From Bacillota bacterium (GTDB lineage: Bacteria > Bacillota > Limnochordia > Limnochordales > DUMU01), in the NCBI GenBank assembly GCA_012839805.1, contig DUMU01000032.1, forward strand, positions 1 to 63,067: a stretch of 63,067 nucleotides of DNA, in the 5' to 3' direction. The position numbers were made by a program, and so were the translations under genes. The notes below the pieces were generated by a model. The model had not been told where the DNA came from, did not search any database, and worked only from the letters and a program-made list of their open reading frames with translations. Each line of letters starts with the position of its first letter. The stretch's first letter is position 1. Of this stretch, positions 7,946 through 16,691 are shown piece after piece.

Positions 7946-9259
7946 ATGGAGATGGGTGAAAGACGAATGCCAACAGGTGAAGAAGAACTACGCCTGCCTC
8001 CGTCCCCCGGCGAGCTCCCGCGGCCACGACCCATTCTGCTGAGGGAAGATGCGCTGGTCATCCTGGACCAGACGGCTTTGCCACTGGTGGAACGGTATTT
8101 GGAACTGCGTACCCCGCAGGAGGTTCACCGGGCGATCCGGGAGCTCAAGGTGCGGGGTGCGCCCGCCATCGGCATCGCGGCGGCATACGGGCTCTACCTG
8201 GGGCTAAGGGGATGGATCGGGGAAACGGCACCGGGCGGGCAGGAGGTACCCTTCCCCGGCCAAGGGCCGGCATCGGACCGGCAGCCCGGCCGCGCGGACG
8301 AAGTGCTGGCCAGGGCCGAGGCGATTGCCGCGTTCCTGCGCACGGCCCGCCCCACCGCCGTGAACCCGGCCTGGGCTCTCGACCAGGTGCTCGGGGCCAT
8401 GCGCCAAGCGGCAACGGAAGCCGCGGCGGCCGGTCCGGCCGGCGGTGACGCGGTGGACCGTGACCCGGCCGTTCGCGCCCTCGTCGCGGCCGCCCGTCGC
8501 CGGGCCGAGGAACTCCTGGCCGAGGACGACGCCGTCTGCCTTGCCATCGGCCGTTATGGCCTCGAACTATTACGGCAGCGGCTGCAACCGCGGCTACATC
8601 ATCAGCCCGGCGCTACCGGCGAAGGGCGACCACGCCCGCTCGGGGTTCTCACGCACTGCAACGCCGGGGGGCTCGCCACGGCCGGATGGGGAACTGCCCT
8701 GGCCGTCATTTACCTGGCCCATGCCGCCGGCCTTCCCGTCCACGTGTACGCTGACGAGACCCGCCCGGTGCTCCAGGGCGCCCGCCTGACCGCCTGGGAA
8801 CTGCAACAGGCCGGCGTCCCGGTCACGCTCATCTGTGACAACATGGCCGCCGCCCTCATGGCCCAGAGCAAAGTGGACGTGGTGATCGTCGGCGCGGACC
8901 GGGTCGCGGCCAACGGCGATGTGGCGAACAAGATCGGCACTTACGGCGTCGCCGTCCTCGCGCGCCACCACGACATCCCCTTTTACGTCGCCGCCCCCAC
9001 CTCTTCTATCGATCTTTCGCTTCCGAACGGTGCCGCGATCCCGATCGAAGAACGTTCACCCGAAGAAGTGACCACGATCCAGGGGCATCCCATCGCCCCG
9101 CCCGGAATCGACGTCTGGAATCCCGCCTTCGACGTCACCCCGGCCGAACTGGTCTCCGCTTTCATTACCGAGCACGGCGTCGTCTATCCGCCGTTCCCCG
9201 GCGGCCTGCAGAAGGTGGTGGCAGCTGCAGGTTCGGGTCCGGCTCGCTTGCGCCCGTAG
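7946..9259 (+). CDS. mtnA: S-methyl-5-thioribose-1-phosphate isomerase
   Basis: Isomerises methylthioribose-1-phosphate to methylthioribulose-1-phosphate in the methionine salvage pathway. Family motifs are clear: VRGAPAIGIAAAYGLYLG near residue 70, HCNAGGLATAGWGTAL with the catalytic cysteine near 238, and GADRVAANGDVANKIGTYG with the catalytic aspartate near 318. At 437 residues it is about 90 longer than usual. The excess is in two Gly/Pro/Ala-rich inserts, roughly residues 90-112 and 155-172, in surface-loop positions. ATG7946 or ATG7952 could start it; the ribosome-binding site is weak. No other salvage gene adjoins it, although metH occurs 15 kb away. Confidence 0.92.
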   Translation: MEMGERRMPTGEEELRLPPSPGELPRPRPILLREDALVILDQTALPLVERYLELRTPQEVHRAIRELKVRGAPAIGIAAAYGLYLGLRGWIGETAPGGQEVPFPGQGPASDRQPGRADEVLARAEAIAAFLRTARPTAVNPAWALDQVLGAMRQAATEAAAAGPAGGDAVDRDPAVRALVAAARRRAEELLAEDDAVCLAIGRYGLELLRQRLQPRLHHQPGATGEGRPRPLGVLTHCNAGGLATAGWGTALAVIYLAHAAGLPVHVYADETRPVLQGARLTAWELQQAGVPVTLICDNMAAALMAQSKVDVVIVGADRVAANGDVANKIGTYGVAVLARHHDIPFYVAAPTSSIDLSLPNGAAIPIEERSPEEVTTIQGHPIAPPGIDVWNPAFDVTPAELVSAFITEHGVVYPPFPGGLQKVVAAAGSGPARLRP

Positions 9260-9376
9260 CACATGTAGTGTATGCTACCCTACAGCAACTGCAGCAGCTC
9301 GGGCCGCGGGAGAAACGGAAGGACAGGTTCCGCCGCGGCGCAGCGTTGGCGTCGAAACACCGTGGCGAGGAAAGGG

Positions 9377-11326
9377 ATGGCCGGGAAGAACTCTACCCCT
9401 AATCCTCCTGGTAGCTTTGGGGAATGGCTGCGACAGGCGCGTCGTTCACGGGGGCTCAGCTTGCGGGCGCTGGGGGCAGCGCTGCAGGTACATTACGTGT
9501 ACCTCAGCCAACTGGAACGAGGGGTGGAGCGCCCTTCGGAGCAGATGGTTCACCGGCTGGCCGCCTTTTTCGGTCACCCCGATCCTCACCAGTTGCTGCT
9601 CCTGGCCGGCAAGCTGCCCGGCCCGGTGCGGGAAGCACTCCAGCGCCTGCTGCAGGAGAACTCGGGCGGAGCACAGGCCGTGCTTCGCCGGCTCATGGGG
9701 GGAGAACCTGCGGCCATGTCACGAGAGACGGTGCTGGCAGCCTGGCGGGAAGAGGCCCGCCGCCAGTGGATGTTCCACATTCACGACACGGTAAGGGCTT
9801 TGCAGGAACTCGAAAGCTACAAAGATGGCGGCTCGGACCGTCCCGGCTCGCCCGATCGGGGCCCGGCCGAGCAGGGCCCGGCCCAGCGGGTCTCGGCAGC
9901 ACCCGGCCTGGCCGAACGGGGCTCGGCCGCGCCGGCTCTAGCCGAGATGGAAGCGATGGTCCGGGAAGGGCAACGCTACTTCGATGCCGATGAACCCGGG
10001 AAGCTTTGGCGGCAGATCGCCCGGATCCGGCATGCCCTGCGCCAGCACTTCGGCTATGCCACCTTCGCCCCCCTGCTAGGCCAGGGAGTGGCCGAAGACG
10101 ATGCCTCCCTCATTGAACGGATGGAACGGCTGGACGAGGTGCAAAACCCCGAGCGGCCCAGTTCGTGGGAGGGTTTGCGCCGCGTGGTCCCGGCCTGGCC
10201 CGCGGACGAAGAGCAGGCCGTCGGCCGGCCGGCGGCGGCGCCGCCCGGCCTGGACCTTGCCGAATACCGGGACCGGACTCTTGCCGGCTGGCTTGGCAAG
10301 CTGATCGGGGGCGCGCTGGGCACGCCGGTGGAAGGCTGGCCTGCCGGCAAGATCGCCGCCGAATACGCTGAGATCCGCGGCTACCTGCGGCCCCCCGACA
10401 CGTTCAACGACGATACCACTTACGAACTGGCCTTCCTGGCCGCCATGGAACGGACCGGAGGCAACCCGACCAGCATCGACCTGGGACTCGAGTGGGTGGA
10501 GCGGATACCCGTGGCCTGTACCGCCGAAGAGATGGCACTCCGGAACCTCCAGCAGGGAATCCTGCCGCCTCTCTCCGCCTGGCTGAACAACCCCTACGCC
10601 GAATGGATCGGCGCCCAAATGCGGGGAGAGGTCATGGGCTTCGTCGCCCCGAACCAGCCCGAGCGGGCCGCAGCACTGGCCTGGCGGGACGCCCGCATCT
10701 CGCACCTGCGGGAGGGCATGTACGGAGAGGTGTTCAACGCCGTAATGGTCAGCCTGGCTTACGCCAGAAAGCCCCTGCGTGAACTGATTGAAGAAGCGCT
10801 CCGTTTCGTACCCCCCCGGAGTCTCTTCGCCCGGGCGGTCCGGGAGACGATGGCAGCCTGCGAAGAGGCCCGGGCACAAGCCCACGCGCAGCCACCGGCC
10901 CAGGCGGACCAGGCGTGGAGGCAAGCGCTGGCAGCCGTCGAGGATCGATGGGTGAAGCGGTACCACTGGGTTCACACTCTCGCCAGCATCCCGGCGGTGA
11001 TCATCGGGCTGTGGTTTGGCGTCGGCCCCGGGTATTACGATAGTACCGCTCCGAGACCCAGCCCCGGCCCTGACGCCCGGGAGGCTTTCACCCGGACCAT
11101 CACCATTACCACCATGTGCGGCGGCGACGCTGACTGCACCGCCGGCCAGGCGGGAGCCATCGCGGGGGTGATGCTGGGCTCGCAGGCCATCGGGCCGGAA
11201 TGGCGCGACCCCCTGGGCGACGTTATGGAAAGCTGGGTATGGGGAATGGAACGGCTCCGCCTCGAAGAACTGGTCGAACGCACCTGCCGTTGGGGCTGGC
11301 CTGCCCGGGCTGCCGACAAGACTTGA
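9377..11326 (+). CDS. XRE-type DNA-binding domain fused to an ADP-ribosylglycohydrolase
   Basis: A 649-residue two-domain protein. Residues 13-70 form an XRE helix-turn-helix (FGEWLRQARRSRGLSLRALG, then YLSQLERGVERPS). Residues ~295-640 match the ADP-ribosylglycohydrolase (DraG/ARH) family: AGWLGKLIGGALGTPVEG, the metal-binding FNDDTTYELAF (DDT 345-347) and a second metal motif GGDADC (582-587) followed by TAGQAGAIAG. The paired Asp motifs suggest the two-metal site is intact, so it may remove ADP-ribose from protein or nucleic acid. A Pro/Ala/Ser-rich stretch at ~150-192 and a helical linker join the domains. ATG9377 is chosen because GAGGAAAG precedes it; the open frame begins at 9272. It lies 117 bp after mtnA in the same direction; operon membership is uncertain. 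Confidence 0.85.
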   Translation: MAGKNSTPNPPGSFGEWLRQARRSRGLSLRALGAALQVHYVYLSQLERGVERPSEQMVHRLAAFFGHPDPHQLLLLAGKLPGPVREALQRLLQENSGGAQAVLRRLMGGEPAAMSRETVLAAWREEARRQWMFHIHDTVRALQELESYKDGGSDRPGSPDRGPAEQGPAQRVSAAPGLAERGSAAPALAEMEAMVREGQRYFDADEPGKLWRQIARIRHALRQHFGYATFAPLLGQGVAEDDASLIERMERLDEVQNPERPSSWEGLRRVVPAWPADEEQAVGRPAAAPPGLDLAEYRDRTLAGWLGKLIGGALGTPVEGWPAGKIAAEYAEIRGYLRPPDTFNDDTTYELAFLAAMERTGGNPTSIDLGLEWVERIPVACTAEEMALRNLQQGILPPLSAWLNNPYAEWIGAQMRGEVMGFVAPNQPERAAALAWRDARISHLREGMYGEVFNAVMVSLAYARKPLRELIEEALRFVPPRSLFARAVRETMAACEEARAQAHAQPPAQADQAWRQALAAVEDRWVKRYHWVHTLASIPAVIIGLWFGVGPGYYDSTAPRPSPGPDAREAFTRTITITTMCGGDADCTAGQAGAIAGVMLGSQAIGPEWRDPLGDVMESWVWGMERLRLEELVERTCRWGWPARAADKT

Positions 11327-11508
11327 TGCCCGAGCGGCCTGGCCGGCCGGACTGCCAGGCTGGCCGGGCCGTCCCAGCAGGCGGCCGGCAAGGCTTGAAG
11401 GCTTGACGCCGAGCCCGGCGGGACATATCATCCGGGCGTATCATCCCGGAGCGCCGTCGTACTGAACGGGCCGGCCCTACGGGGCATCAAAGAAAGGAGC
11501 CATACCTT

Positions 11509-12381
11509 TTGCGGCGGATCGAAGCGGCAACGGTAACCGAGACGGTGGCCAGACTCTGCCGCGAAGCCAATCTGCACCTGGGATCGGACATGCTCGAGGC
11601 GCTGAGACGTGCCGCCGGCGAACGGGAAGAGTCCCCCATCGGCCGCAGCATCCTCGACCAGATCGTTGCCAACGCCGAACTTGCTCCGGTCGAAGGGCTG
11701 CCCATCTGCCAGGACACCGGTATCGCCGTAGTGATGGTGGAAATCGGGCAGGATGTTCACATAGAAGACAGTTGTGCTTCGACCGCCAGCCTCAGCTCTC
11801 TGGAACGGGCCATCCAGGAAGGAGTGCGCCGGGGATACACCGGGGGCTACTTGCGGGCCTCTGTGGTCGATGATCCTTTTTTGCGCCGTAACACGGCGGA
11901 CAACACACCGGCCGTAGTTCATTACCGGATCGTGCCGGGGGACCGGCTGCGCATCGTGGTGCTGCCGAAGGGGGCCGGAGCCGAGAACATGAGCGCGGTG
12001 CGCATGCTGGCGCCGTCGGACGGCCTGGACGGTGTGCTCGACTTCGTGGTCGAGGTGGTCGACCGGGCCGGGCCCAATGCCTGCCCGCCCCTGGTGGTGG
12101 GCGTCGGCGTGGGCGGCACCATGGAGAAGGCGGCTCTCCTCGCCAAAGAGGCGTTGCTGCGCCAGCCCGTCGGGCGGCCCAACCCCAAGCCGCATCTGGC
12201 AGCCGTCGAGGCCGAGCTCTTGCGGCGCATCAACGATCTGGGAATCGGCCCGCAGGGACTGGGGGGAAGGGTGACGGCGCTGGCCGTTCACCTGGAAACG
12301 TATCCGTGCCATATCGCCAGCTTGCCGGTGGCGGTCAATTTGCAGTGTCATGCCAACCGGCACCGGGAGGCCGTCTTATGA
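11509..12381 (+). CDS. Class I fumarate hydratase, alpha subunit
   Basis: A 290-residue subunit of the [4Fe-4S] two-subunit fumarase/tartrate dehydratase family, which interconverts fumarate and malate. LPICQDTGIAVVMVEIGQ carries one cluster cysteine, and the fold continues through GAGAENMSAVRML and VVGVGVGGTMEKAALLAKEA. NPKPHLAAVEAELLRRIN and the later cysteine in ETYPCHIASLPVAVNLQCHA complete the family pattern. The start is TTG11509, nine bases after AAAGGAG. The stop overlaps the ATG of the beta subunit (ATGA), showing translational coupling. Fumarase and L(+)-tartrate dehydratase cannot be separated by motif, but the malic enzyme downstream favours fumarase. Confidence 0.9.
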   Translation: MRRIEAATVTETVARLCREANLHLGSDMLEALRRAAGEREESPIGRSILDQIVANAELAPVEGLPICQDTGIAVVMVEIGQDVHIEDSCASTASLSSLERAIQEGVRRGYTGGYLRASVVDDPFLRRNTADNTPAVVHYRIVPGDRLRIVVLPKGAGAENMSAVRMLAPSDGLDGVLDFVVEVVDRAGPNACPPLVVGVGVGGTMEKAALLAKEALLRQPVGRPNPKPHLAAVEAELLRRINDLGIGPQGLGGRVTALAVHLETYPCHIASLPVAVNLQCHANRHREAVL

Positions 12382-13133
12382 ACGACCGGCGGGACGACCG
12401 GCCCCCATTCATGCTTGCTCCGCCCGTTCCGCCCACTCCGCCAGCTCCCCCCGCGCCGCCAGCTCCGCCCGCGCCGCCAGCTCCGCTCGCTGCGCGCGCC
12501 GGCCCTGCCGTGGAGCCAGCCGGCGAAGTGGTCGAGCTGCATGCGCCGCTGCGGCCGGAAGATGTCGACCGGCTGCGTGCCGGCATGCGGGTGCTGCTCA
12601 CGGGTGAACTGTATGCGGCCCGTGACGCCGCCCATGCCCGCCTGTACGAGCTGCTGACCGCTGCGCCGCCGGGGGCCGGCACCCCCACCCCTGCCACCCC
12701 CGGCCTGCCTTTTGACCTGCGGGGAGCGGTAGTTTACTACGTGGGCCCGACGCCGCCACCACCCGGGCGGGTGATCGGCTCCGCCGGCCCGACCACGGCC
12801 GGGCGCATGGACCGTTTCACGCCGGCGCTAATCCGGGCCGGAATACGGGGGATGATCGGAAAGGGTTCACGATCGGCAGCGGTAAAGCAGGCGATGCAGC
12901 AGTACGGGGCGGTTTATTTCGCCGCGGTGGGTGGCGCGGGAGTGCTCCTCGCCCGGCACATCAAGGAAGTAGAGACGATCGCTTATGAGGACCTCGGCCC
13001 TGAGGCCATTCGACGCCTGTGGGTAGAAAAGTTCCCGGTGATAGTGGCCATCGACCGCTACGGCAGCGACCTCTACGCGATGGCCCGCTCTGCATGGCGT
13101 TCACGTGGTGAAAACCGGGCCGGAGGATCATGA
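12378..13133 (+). CDS. Class I fumarate hydratase, beta subunit, with Pro/Ala repeat near the N-terminus
   Basis: A 251-residue partner of the preceding alpha subunit. After ~55 residues come the family landmarks: LHAPLRPEDVDRLRAGMRVLLTGELY, GSAGPTTAGRMDRFTP, GMIGKGSRS and GAVYFAAVGGAGVLLA. The last part (VEKFPVIVAIDRYG) is typical for the C-terminal domain. Residues ~15-41 are a proline/alanine run with repeated PPA units that homologues (about 185 residues) lack, and a second Pro/Thr-rich loop lies near residue 98. The ATG overlaps the alpha stop by four bases, so the Pro-rich leader is genuinely at the N-terminus unless translation restarts later. Confidence 0.9.
   Translation: MNDRRDDRPPFMLAPPVPPTPPAPPAPPAPPAPPAPLAARAGPAVEPAGEVVELHAPLRPEDVDRLRAGMRVLLTGELYAARDAAHARLYELLTAAPPGAGTPTPATPGLPFDLRGAVVYYVGPTPPPPGRVIGSAGPTTAGRMDRFTPALIRAGIRGMIGKGSRSAAVKQAMQQYGAVYFAAVGGAGVLLARHIKEVETIAYEDLGPEAIRRLWVEKFPVIVAIDRYGSDLYAMARSAWRSRGENRAGGS
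12420..12500 (+). repeat. 18-nt tandem repeat encoding a Pro-Pro-Ala run
   Basis: Imperfect copies of GCGCCGCCAGCTCCGCCC follow each other in frame inside the fumarase beta gene. The copies are very similar at the nucleotide level, as expected if the run grew by slippage or duplication. Confidence 0.75.
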
Positions 13134-13170
13134 CTCCACTCGGAATGGATCGCAGGAGGGCTTAGGCACG

Positions 13171-14517
13171 ATGAAGGGACAGGATGAGAAGAACCAGACG
13201 AAACCCGACGTATCCCGCCCCGGTCAACTGGCACTTCAGCTGCACCCGTACTACCGTGGCAAGATCGAGGTCAACCCGCGCTGCGTGGTCCGCGATATGG
13301 ACGATTTCTCCATCTGGTACACTCCAGGAGTCGCCGAGCCCTGTCTGGAAATCCAAAAGGACAAAGGCAAAGTTTATGACTATACCTGGAAATGGAATGC
13401 CATCGCGGTAGTATCGGACGGCACTCGCGTCCTCGGCCTGGGCGACATCGGCCCGGAGGCGGCGCTGCCGGTCATGGAGGGCAAGGCCCTGCTCTTCAAG
13501 TACCTGGGCGGGGTGGACGCCGTGCCCATCTGCCTGGGTACGAAGGATCCGGACGAGTTCATCCGCACGGTCAAGCTGCTCGAGCCCTCCTTTGGCGGCA
13601 TCAATCTCGAGGATATCGCCCAGCCCAAATGCTTCCGGATCCTCGACACCCTGCGGGCGGAGATGGAGATTCCGGTCTGGCATGATGACCAGCAGGGAAC
13701 CGCTACCGTTACCCTGGCCGGCCTGATGGGAGCCCTCCGGGTCACCGGCCGCCAGCTTCCTGATGTACGCATCGCGATCATAGGGGCGGGCGCGGCCAGC
13801 CTTGCCTGTGCCCGCCTGATCCTGGCCGCCGGCGCCGACCCGGGCCGGATGGTGCTATGCGATTCGCAAGGGATCCTCAACCGTGACCGCGAGGAGCTCG
13901 CCGCGACCCACCCTCAGAAATGGGAGATGGCCCGGAAAACCAACGCCGATGGACGCCAGGGCCATATTCCGGAGGCCATGGCCGGTGCCGACGTCGTTAT
14001 CGCCTTGTCAAAGCAAGGCCCGGGGACAATCCTACCCGAATGGGTGCGGGCCATGGCCGCCGACCCCATTGTCTTCGCCTGCGCCAACCCCGTCCCGGAG
14101 ATCTGGCCGTGGGAGGCCAAAGCGGCCGGAGCAGCAGTGGTCGCCACCGCCCGTTCCGACTTTCCCAACCAGGTGAACAATTCGCTCGGTTTCCCCAGCA
14201 TCTTCCGGGGCGCGCTCGATGTGCGGGCCCGCACCATCACTGACGAGATGTGCATCGCCGCCGCCGCTGAACTTGCTGCTTACGCGGCCGAGAAGGGTCT
14301 TTCCGCAGATTACATCCTGCCGACCATGGAAGAGTGGGACGTATACCCGCGGGTCGCGGCCGCCGTCGGGATCAAGGCCGTCCAGCAGGGCATAGCCCGG
14401 CTCAACCGCACCCGGGAGGAACTCCTCCAGAGCGCCAGGCAGCTGATCGGCAAAGCCCGCCAGGCGACCCGGTTGCTAATGCAGGAGCACATCATCCCGC
14501 CCGTGCCCACGGCCTGA
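13171..14517 (+). CDS. Malic enzyme (malate dehydrogenase, oxaloacetate-decarboxylating)
   Basis: A 448-residue cytosolic enzyme that converts malate to pyruvate and CO2 with NAD(P) reduction. VVRDMDDFSIWYTPGVAEPC, VVSDGTRVLGLGDIGPEAALPVMEGK, the metal-binding FGGINLEDI and PVWHDDQQGTATVTLAGL are family signatures. The nucleotide-binding segment IAIIGAGAASLACARLI follows at about residue 200. ATG13171 is preceded by GGAGGG 11 bp upstream, and is chosen over the frame's earlier start at 13105, which would overlap the fumarase beta gene. With the fumarase genes it forms a fumarate-malate-pyruvate module, 37 bp apart. Cofactor preference (NAD or NADP) is not decided. Confidence 0.93.
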   Translation: MKGQDEKNQTKPDVSRPGQLALQLHPYYRGKIEVNPRCVVRDMDDFSIWYTPGVAEPCLEIQKDKGKVYDYTWKWNAIAVVSDGTRVLGLGDIGPEAALPVMEGKALLFKYLGGVDAVPICLGTKDPDEFIRTVKLLEPSFGGINLEDIAQPKCFRILDTLRAEMEIPVWHDDQQGTATVTLAGLMGALRVTGRQLPDVRIAIIGAGAASLACARLILAAGADPGRMVLCDSQGILNRDREELAATHPQKWEMARKTNADGRQGHIPEAMAGADVVIALSKQGPGTILPEWVRAMAADPIVFACANPVPEIWPWEAKAAGAAVVATARSDFPNQVNNSLGFPSIFRGALDVRARTITDEMCIAAAAELAAYAAEKGLSADYILPTMEEWDVYPRVAAAVGIKAVQQGIARLNRTREELLQSARQLIGKARQATRLLMQEHIIPPVPTA

Positions 14518-14542
14518 ACCGCTACTAAGGCGTCAGCATCAA

Positions 14543-14580
14543 GGCGTCAGGCCACGCCGCCACTGGCGTGGCCTGACGCC
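14543..14580. terminator. Perfect 16-bp hairpin between convergent operons
   Basis: Arms 14543-14558 and 14565-14580 (GGCGTCAGGCCACGCC and its exact complement) enclose a six-base loop. It sits between the stop of the malic enzyme and the stop of the last gene of the convergent glycan operon, so it probably ends transcription from both sides, although T-runs are weak. Confidence 0.75.
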
Positions 14581-14618
14581 GCCCGAACCCCGCCGTGACT
14601 TCTTTTCAGCTCCGGCGA

Positions 14619-15218
14619 TTACTTCTCAACACGTACATTGTCTATGGCGAACATATAGTCGCCAACGTCGCCCACGACGAACATGAAGTTAAGCCCGTTC
14701 ACTTCCCCTTTGTCGACCAGAACCGAGGTGTACGCCCATCCCGTAGCCGCCGACTTCCAGAAAGGTTTGTTGAACGGAATGTACACGTCACGATTCCAGC
14801 CCGGGTCGAGGGTAATGGCAGCATACTCCTTCCAATCCCAGTTGGCAGTCTGAATGGCCACGATCAGGTCGACGCTATCCTCGAGGGGGTTGTAGACGTC
14901 GACATACAGCCCGGTCAGATCCGACCAGTTGGCCCCCCGGGTTAAGAACTGCACCATGACCCGCTTTTGCTCCTTGGTAGCGGTCATGAACACCTGCAAT
15001 GCCCTCTGTCCCTGGCTGACCAGTTGCGGATCAGAAGTGAGCGCTAACTTAGTGCCGGCCTCCTTCACCACCCAGTCCGGTAGCGACCCATCGGCTGCCA
15101 CACCCAGCTGCTCGAAGTCGGCCAGTACTACCTGTTCGGCCCGGGCCGTCCCCGCTACTGCCACTACGAGAAACAGCCCTGTCACTGCCAGCGACGCCAG
15201 TTTCGCCAGTCTTAGCAT
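14619..15218 (-). CDS. Secreted carbohydrate-binding-like beta-sandwich protein
   Basis: A 199-residue exported protein. A clear signal peptide (LASLAVTGLFLVVAVAGTARA) is followed by a single domain beginning VVLADFEQLG and ending FAIDNVRVEK. This pattern of opening DFE and closing DNV(R/Y) is typical of CBM-like galactose-binding-fold domains of extracellular glycoside hydrolases. It has no catalytic domain. It is the last gene of the operon, 31 bp after the SBP gene, and probably binds glycan at the cell surface. The specific CBM family and ligand are not determined. Confidence 0.7.
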   Translation of the reverse strand: MLRLAKLASLAVTGLFLVVAVAGTARAEQVVLADFEQLGVAADGSLPDWVVKEAGTKLALTSDPQLVSQGQRALQVFMTATKEQKRVMVQFLTRGANWSDLTGLYVDVYNPLEDSVDLIVAIQTANWDWKEYAAITLDPGWNRDVYIPFNKPFWKSAATGWAYTSVLVDKGEVNGLNFMFVVGDVGDYMFAIDNVRVEK

Positions 15219-15249
15219 TTTGATTCTCTCCTTTCTTGGCTTGGTGCGA

Positions 15250-16587
15250 TCAGTCCGGACCGCCCTGGGAGGCGATGAAAGCTTCCAGAACCTGCTGAGC
15301 CTTGTTCAGCACGTTCTCAGGCGTGTCCTTCTGGTGGATTCCGTTCCAAAAGGCATCGTGAACTTCTTGTTGAATCCTTGCCAGGTACTTCGAGGTGAAA
15401 TTGGTGCCTGCGCCCGGCGAACCTACCTGCTGGATGGCCACCCGGAAGCGCCGATCACTGAGGAGCTTCTGGCTCTGAGCCGCTTTGATCACAGGCGAGA
15501 TGTTCCATACCTTATCGGCGACGTCCCGGGAGAGTTCCGCCTGGTTGAACCAGGCCACGAACTTCAGCGCCGCCAGCGGCTGCTTGGCACCGAAGGGTAC
15601 GTACCACGTGTTGCCGAAAACCCAGGCCGGACGGGGACGGGAGGGATCGGCAGTAGGAGCAGGAGCAACGGCAAAACTGACTTTGCCCTGCGTCTCCTGC
15701 AGGTAGAACCTGATCTTCCACTCGCCGTCGATCCGCATCACCAGCCGGCCGTCGGCAAAATAGTCGACGTTCCCGCCGTTTTCGGCGTCCCCCGACAGAA
15801 AGGACTCCACGTTCGCGAGGCCGTAACGGTTCATGTAGTTGGCTTGCCAGCGCAGGGCAGCCAGGACTTGCGGGCTGTTTACGGCCAGTTTGCCGTTCTG
15901 ATAGATGTTGGCCCCAAATGCCCAGCTCCAGAAGAACTCGTGCCCTTGCCACGACCAGGGAACCCACCCCATGCGTGTTAGCTTGCGATCCCCGCCAAAC
16001 TGAGTGAGCTTGTAGGCGACTTCGTCGATTTCCGCGATGGTCGAAGGAGGCTTAGTGGAGTCAAGGCCTGCCTCGTCAAAGAGACGATCGTTGTAGAAGA
16101 GAAGGTTAACATTGAGCATCTCCGGGATGCCGTACACCTTGCCCTGGTACATGTTAGCCCGCCAGGCCGCCGGGAAATAGTCGCTGGGATCGATTCCGGC
16201 CTCCTTCAGCCAACGATCGATTGGTTGGATCACGTTCGCTGCTCCCAGGGAGCCCGCTTGCTCTGATCCCCAGTAGAGTACAAGATCGGGTGCTTTACCG
16301 GTAGCTACGGCAATGGCCAACTTTCCGTTGGGTATTCCTCCTCCTTCCACATATACCGGCTTGATCTCTATTTCGTTCTGGAGCTGGTTGAACTCCTTGG
16401 TACGCGCCACGAGCAATTCCCCGTCGAAATCCTGCCACGGGTACCAGACGGTAACGACAGTCTTGGCTTCCAGTATCTGTCCGGTCGGAACCAACCAGCT
16501 AACCAACAGCACCGCACCGAAACAAAGCATCATCTTCTGTAAGATAGTCCTGGCTGACGTCTTATCCGAGAAAGACCGTAAACCCAC
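15250..16587 (-). CDS. Family 1 extracellular sugar-binding protein of the mannoside operon
   Basis: A 445-residue secreted SBP. A hydrophobic leader (MMLCFGAVLLVSWLVPTG, residues ~19-36) precedes TVVTVWYPWQDFDGELL. GKAPDLVLYWGSEQAGSL and YQGKVYGIPEMLNVNLLFYN are the usual family 1 landmarks. It sits between the DUF5060 hydrolase and the CBM-like protein in one operon, so it probably captures the oligosaccharides they release, perhaps mannosides. No permease gene is present in the operon, so it must use permeases encoded elsewhere or act in sensing. Confidence 0.87.
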   Translation of the reverse strand: MGLRSFSDKTSARTILQKMMLCFGAVLLVSWLVPTGQILEAKTVVTVWYPWQDFDGELLVARTKEFNQLQNEIEIKPVYVEGGGIPNGKLAIAVATGKAPDLVLYWGSEQAGSLGAANVIQPIDRWLKEAGIDPSDYFPAAWRANMYQGKVYGIPEMLNVNLLFYNDRLFDEAGLDSTKPPSTIAEIDEVAYKLTQFGGDRKLTRMGWVPWSWQGHEFFWSWAFGANIYQNGKLAVNSPQVLAALRWQANYMNRYGLANVESFLSGDAENGGNVDYFADGRLVMRIDGEWKIRFYLQETQGKVSFAVAPAPTADPSRPRPAWVFGNTWYVPFGAKQPLAALKFVAWFNQAELSRDVADKVWNISPVIKAAQSQKLLSDRRFRVAIQQVGSPGAGTNFTSKYLARIQQEVHDAFWNGIHQKDTPENVLNKAQQVLEAFIASQGGPD

Positions 16588-16691
16588 TATGTTCTACCCC
16601 CTCTCTCAACTGTTTTTTCCGAGACTTACTGACCAGATGACCTTGCAGCAGCGTCCCTCACCCCCCCCTTCCGGCCGAGCGTGGTGCCGTG

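Noticed and set aside
10076-11431. 451-codon minus-strand open frame opposite the XRE-ARH gene
   Set aside because: No recognised motif, His/Gly/Pro-rich; the plus-strand protein has two recognisable domains.
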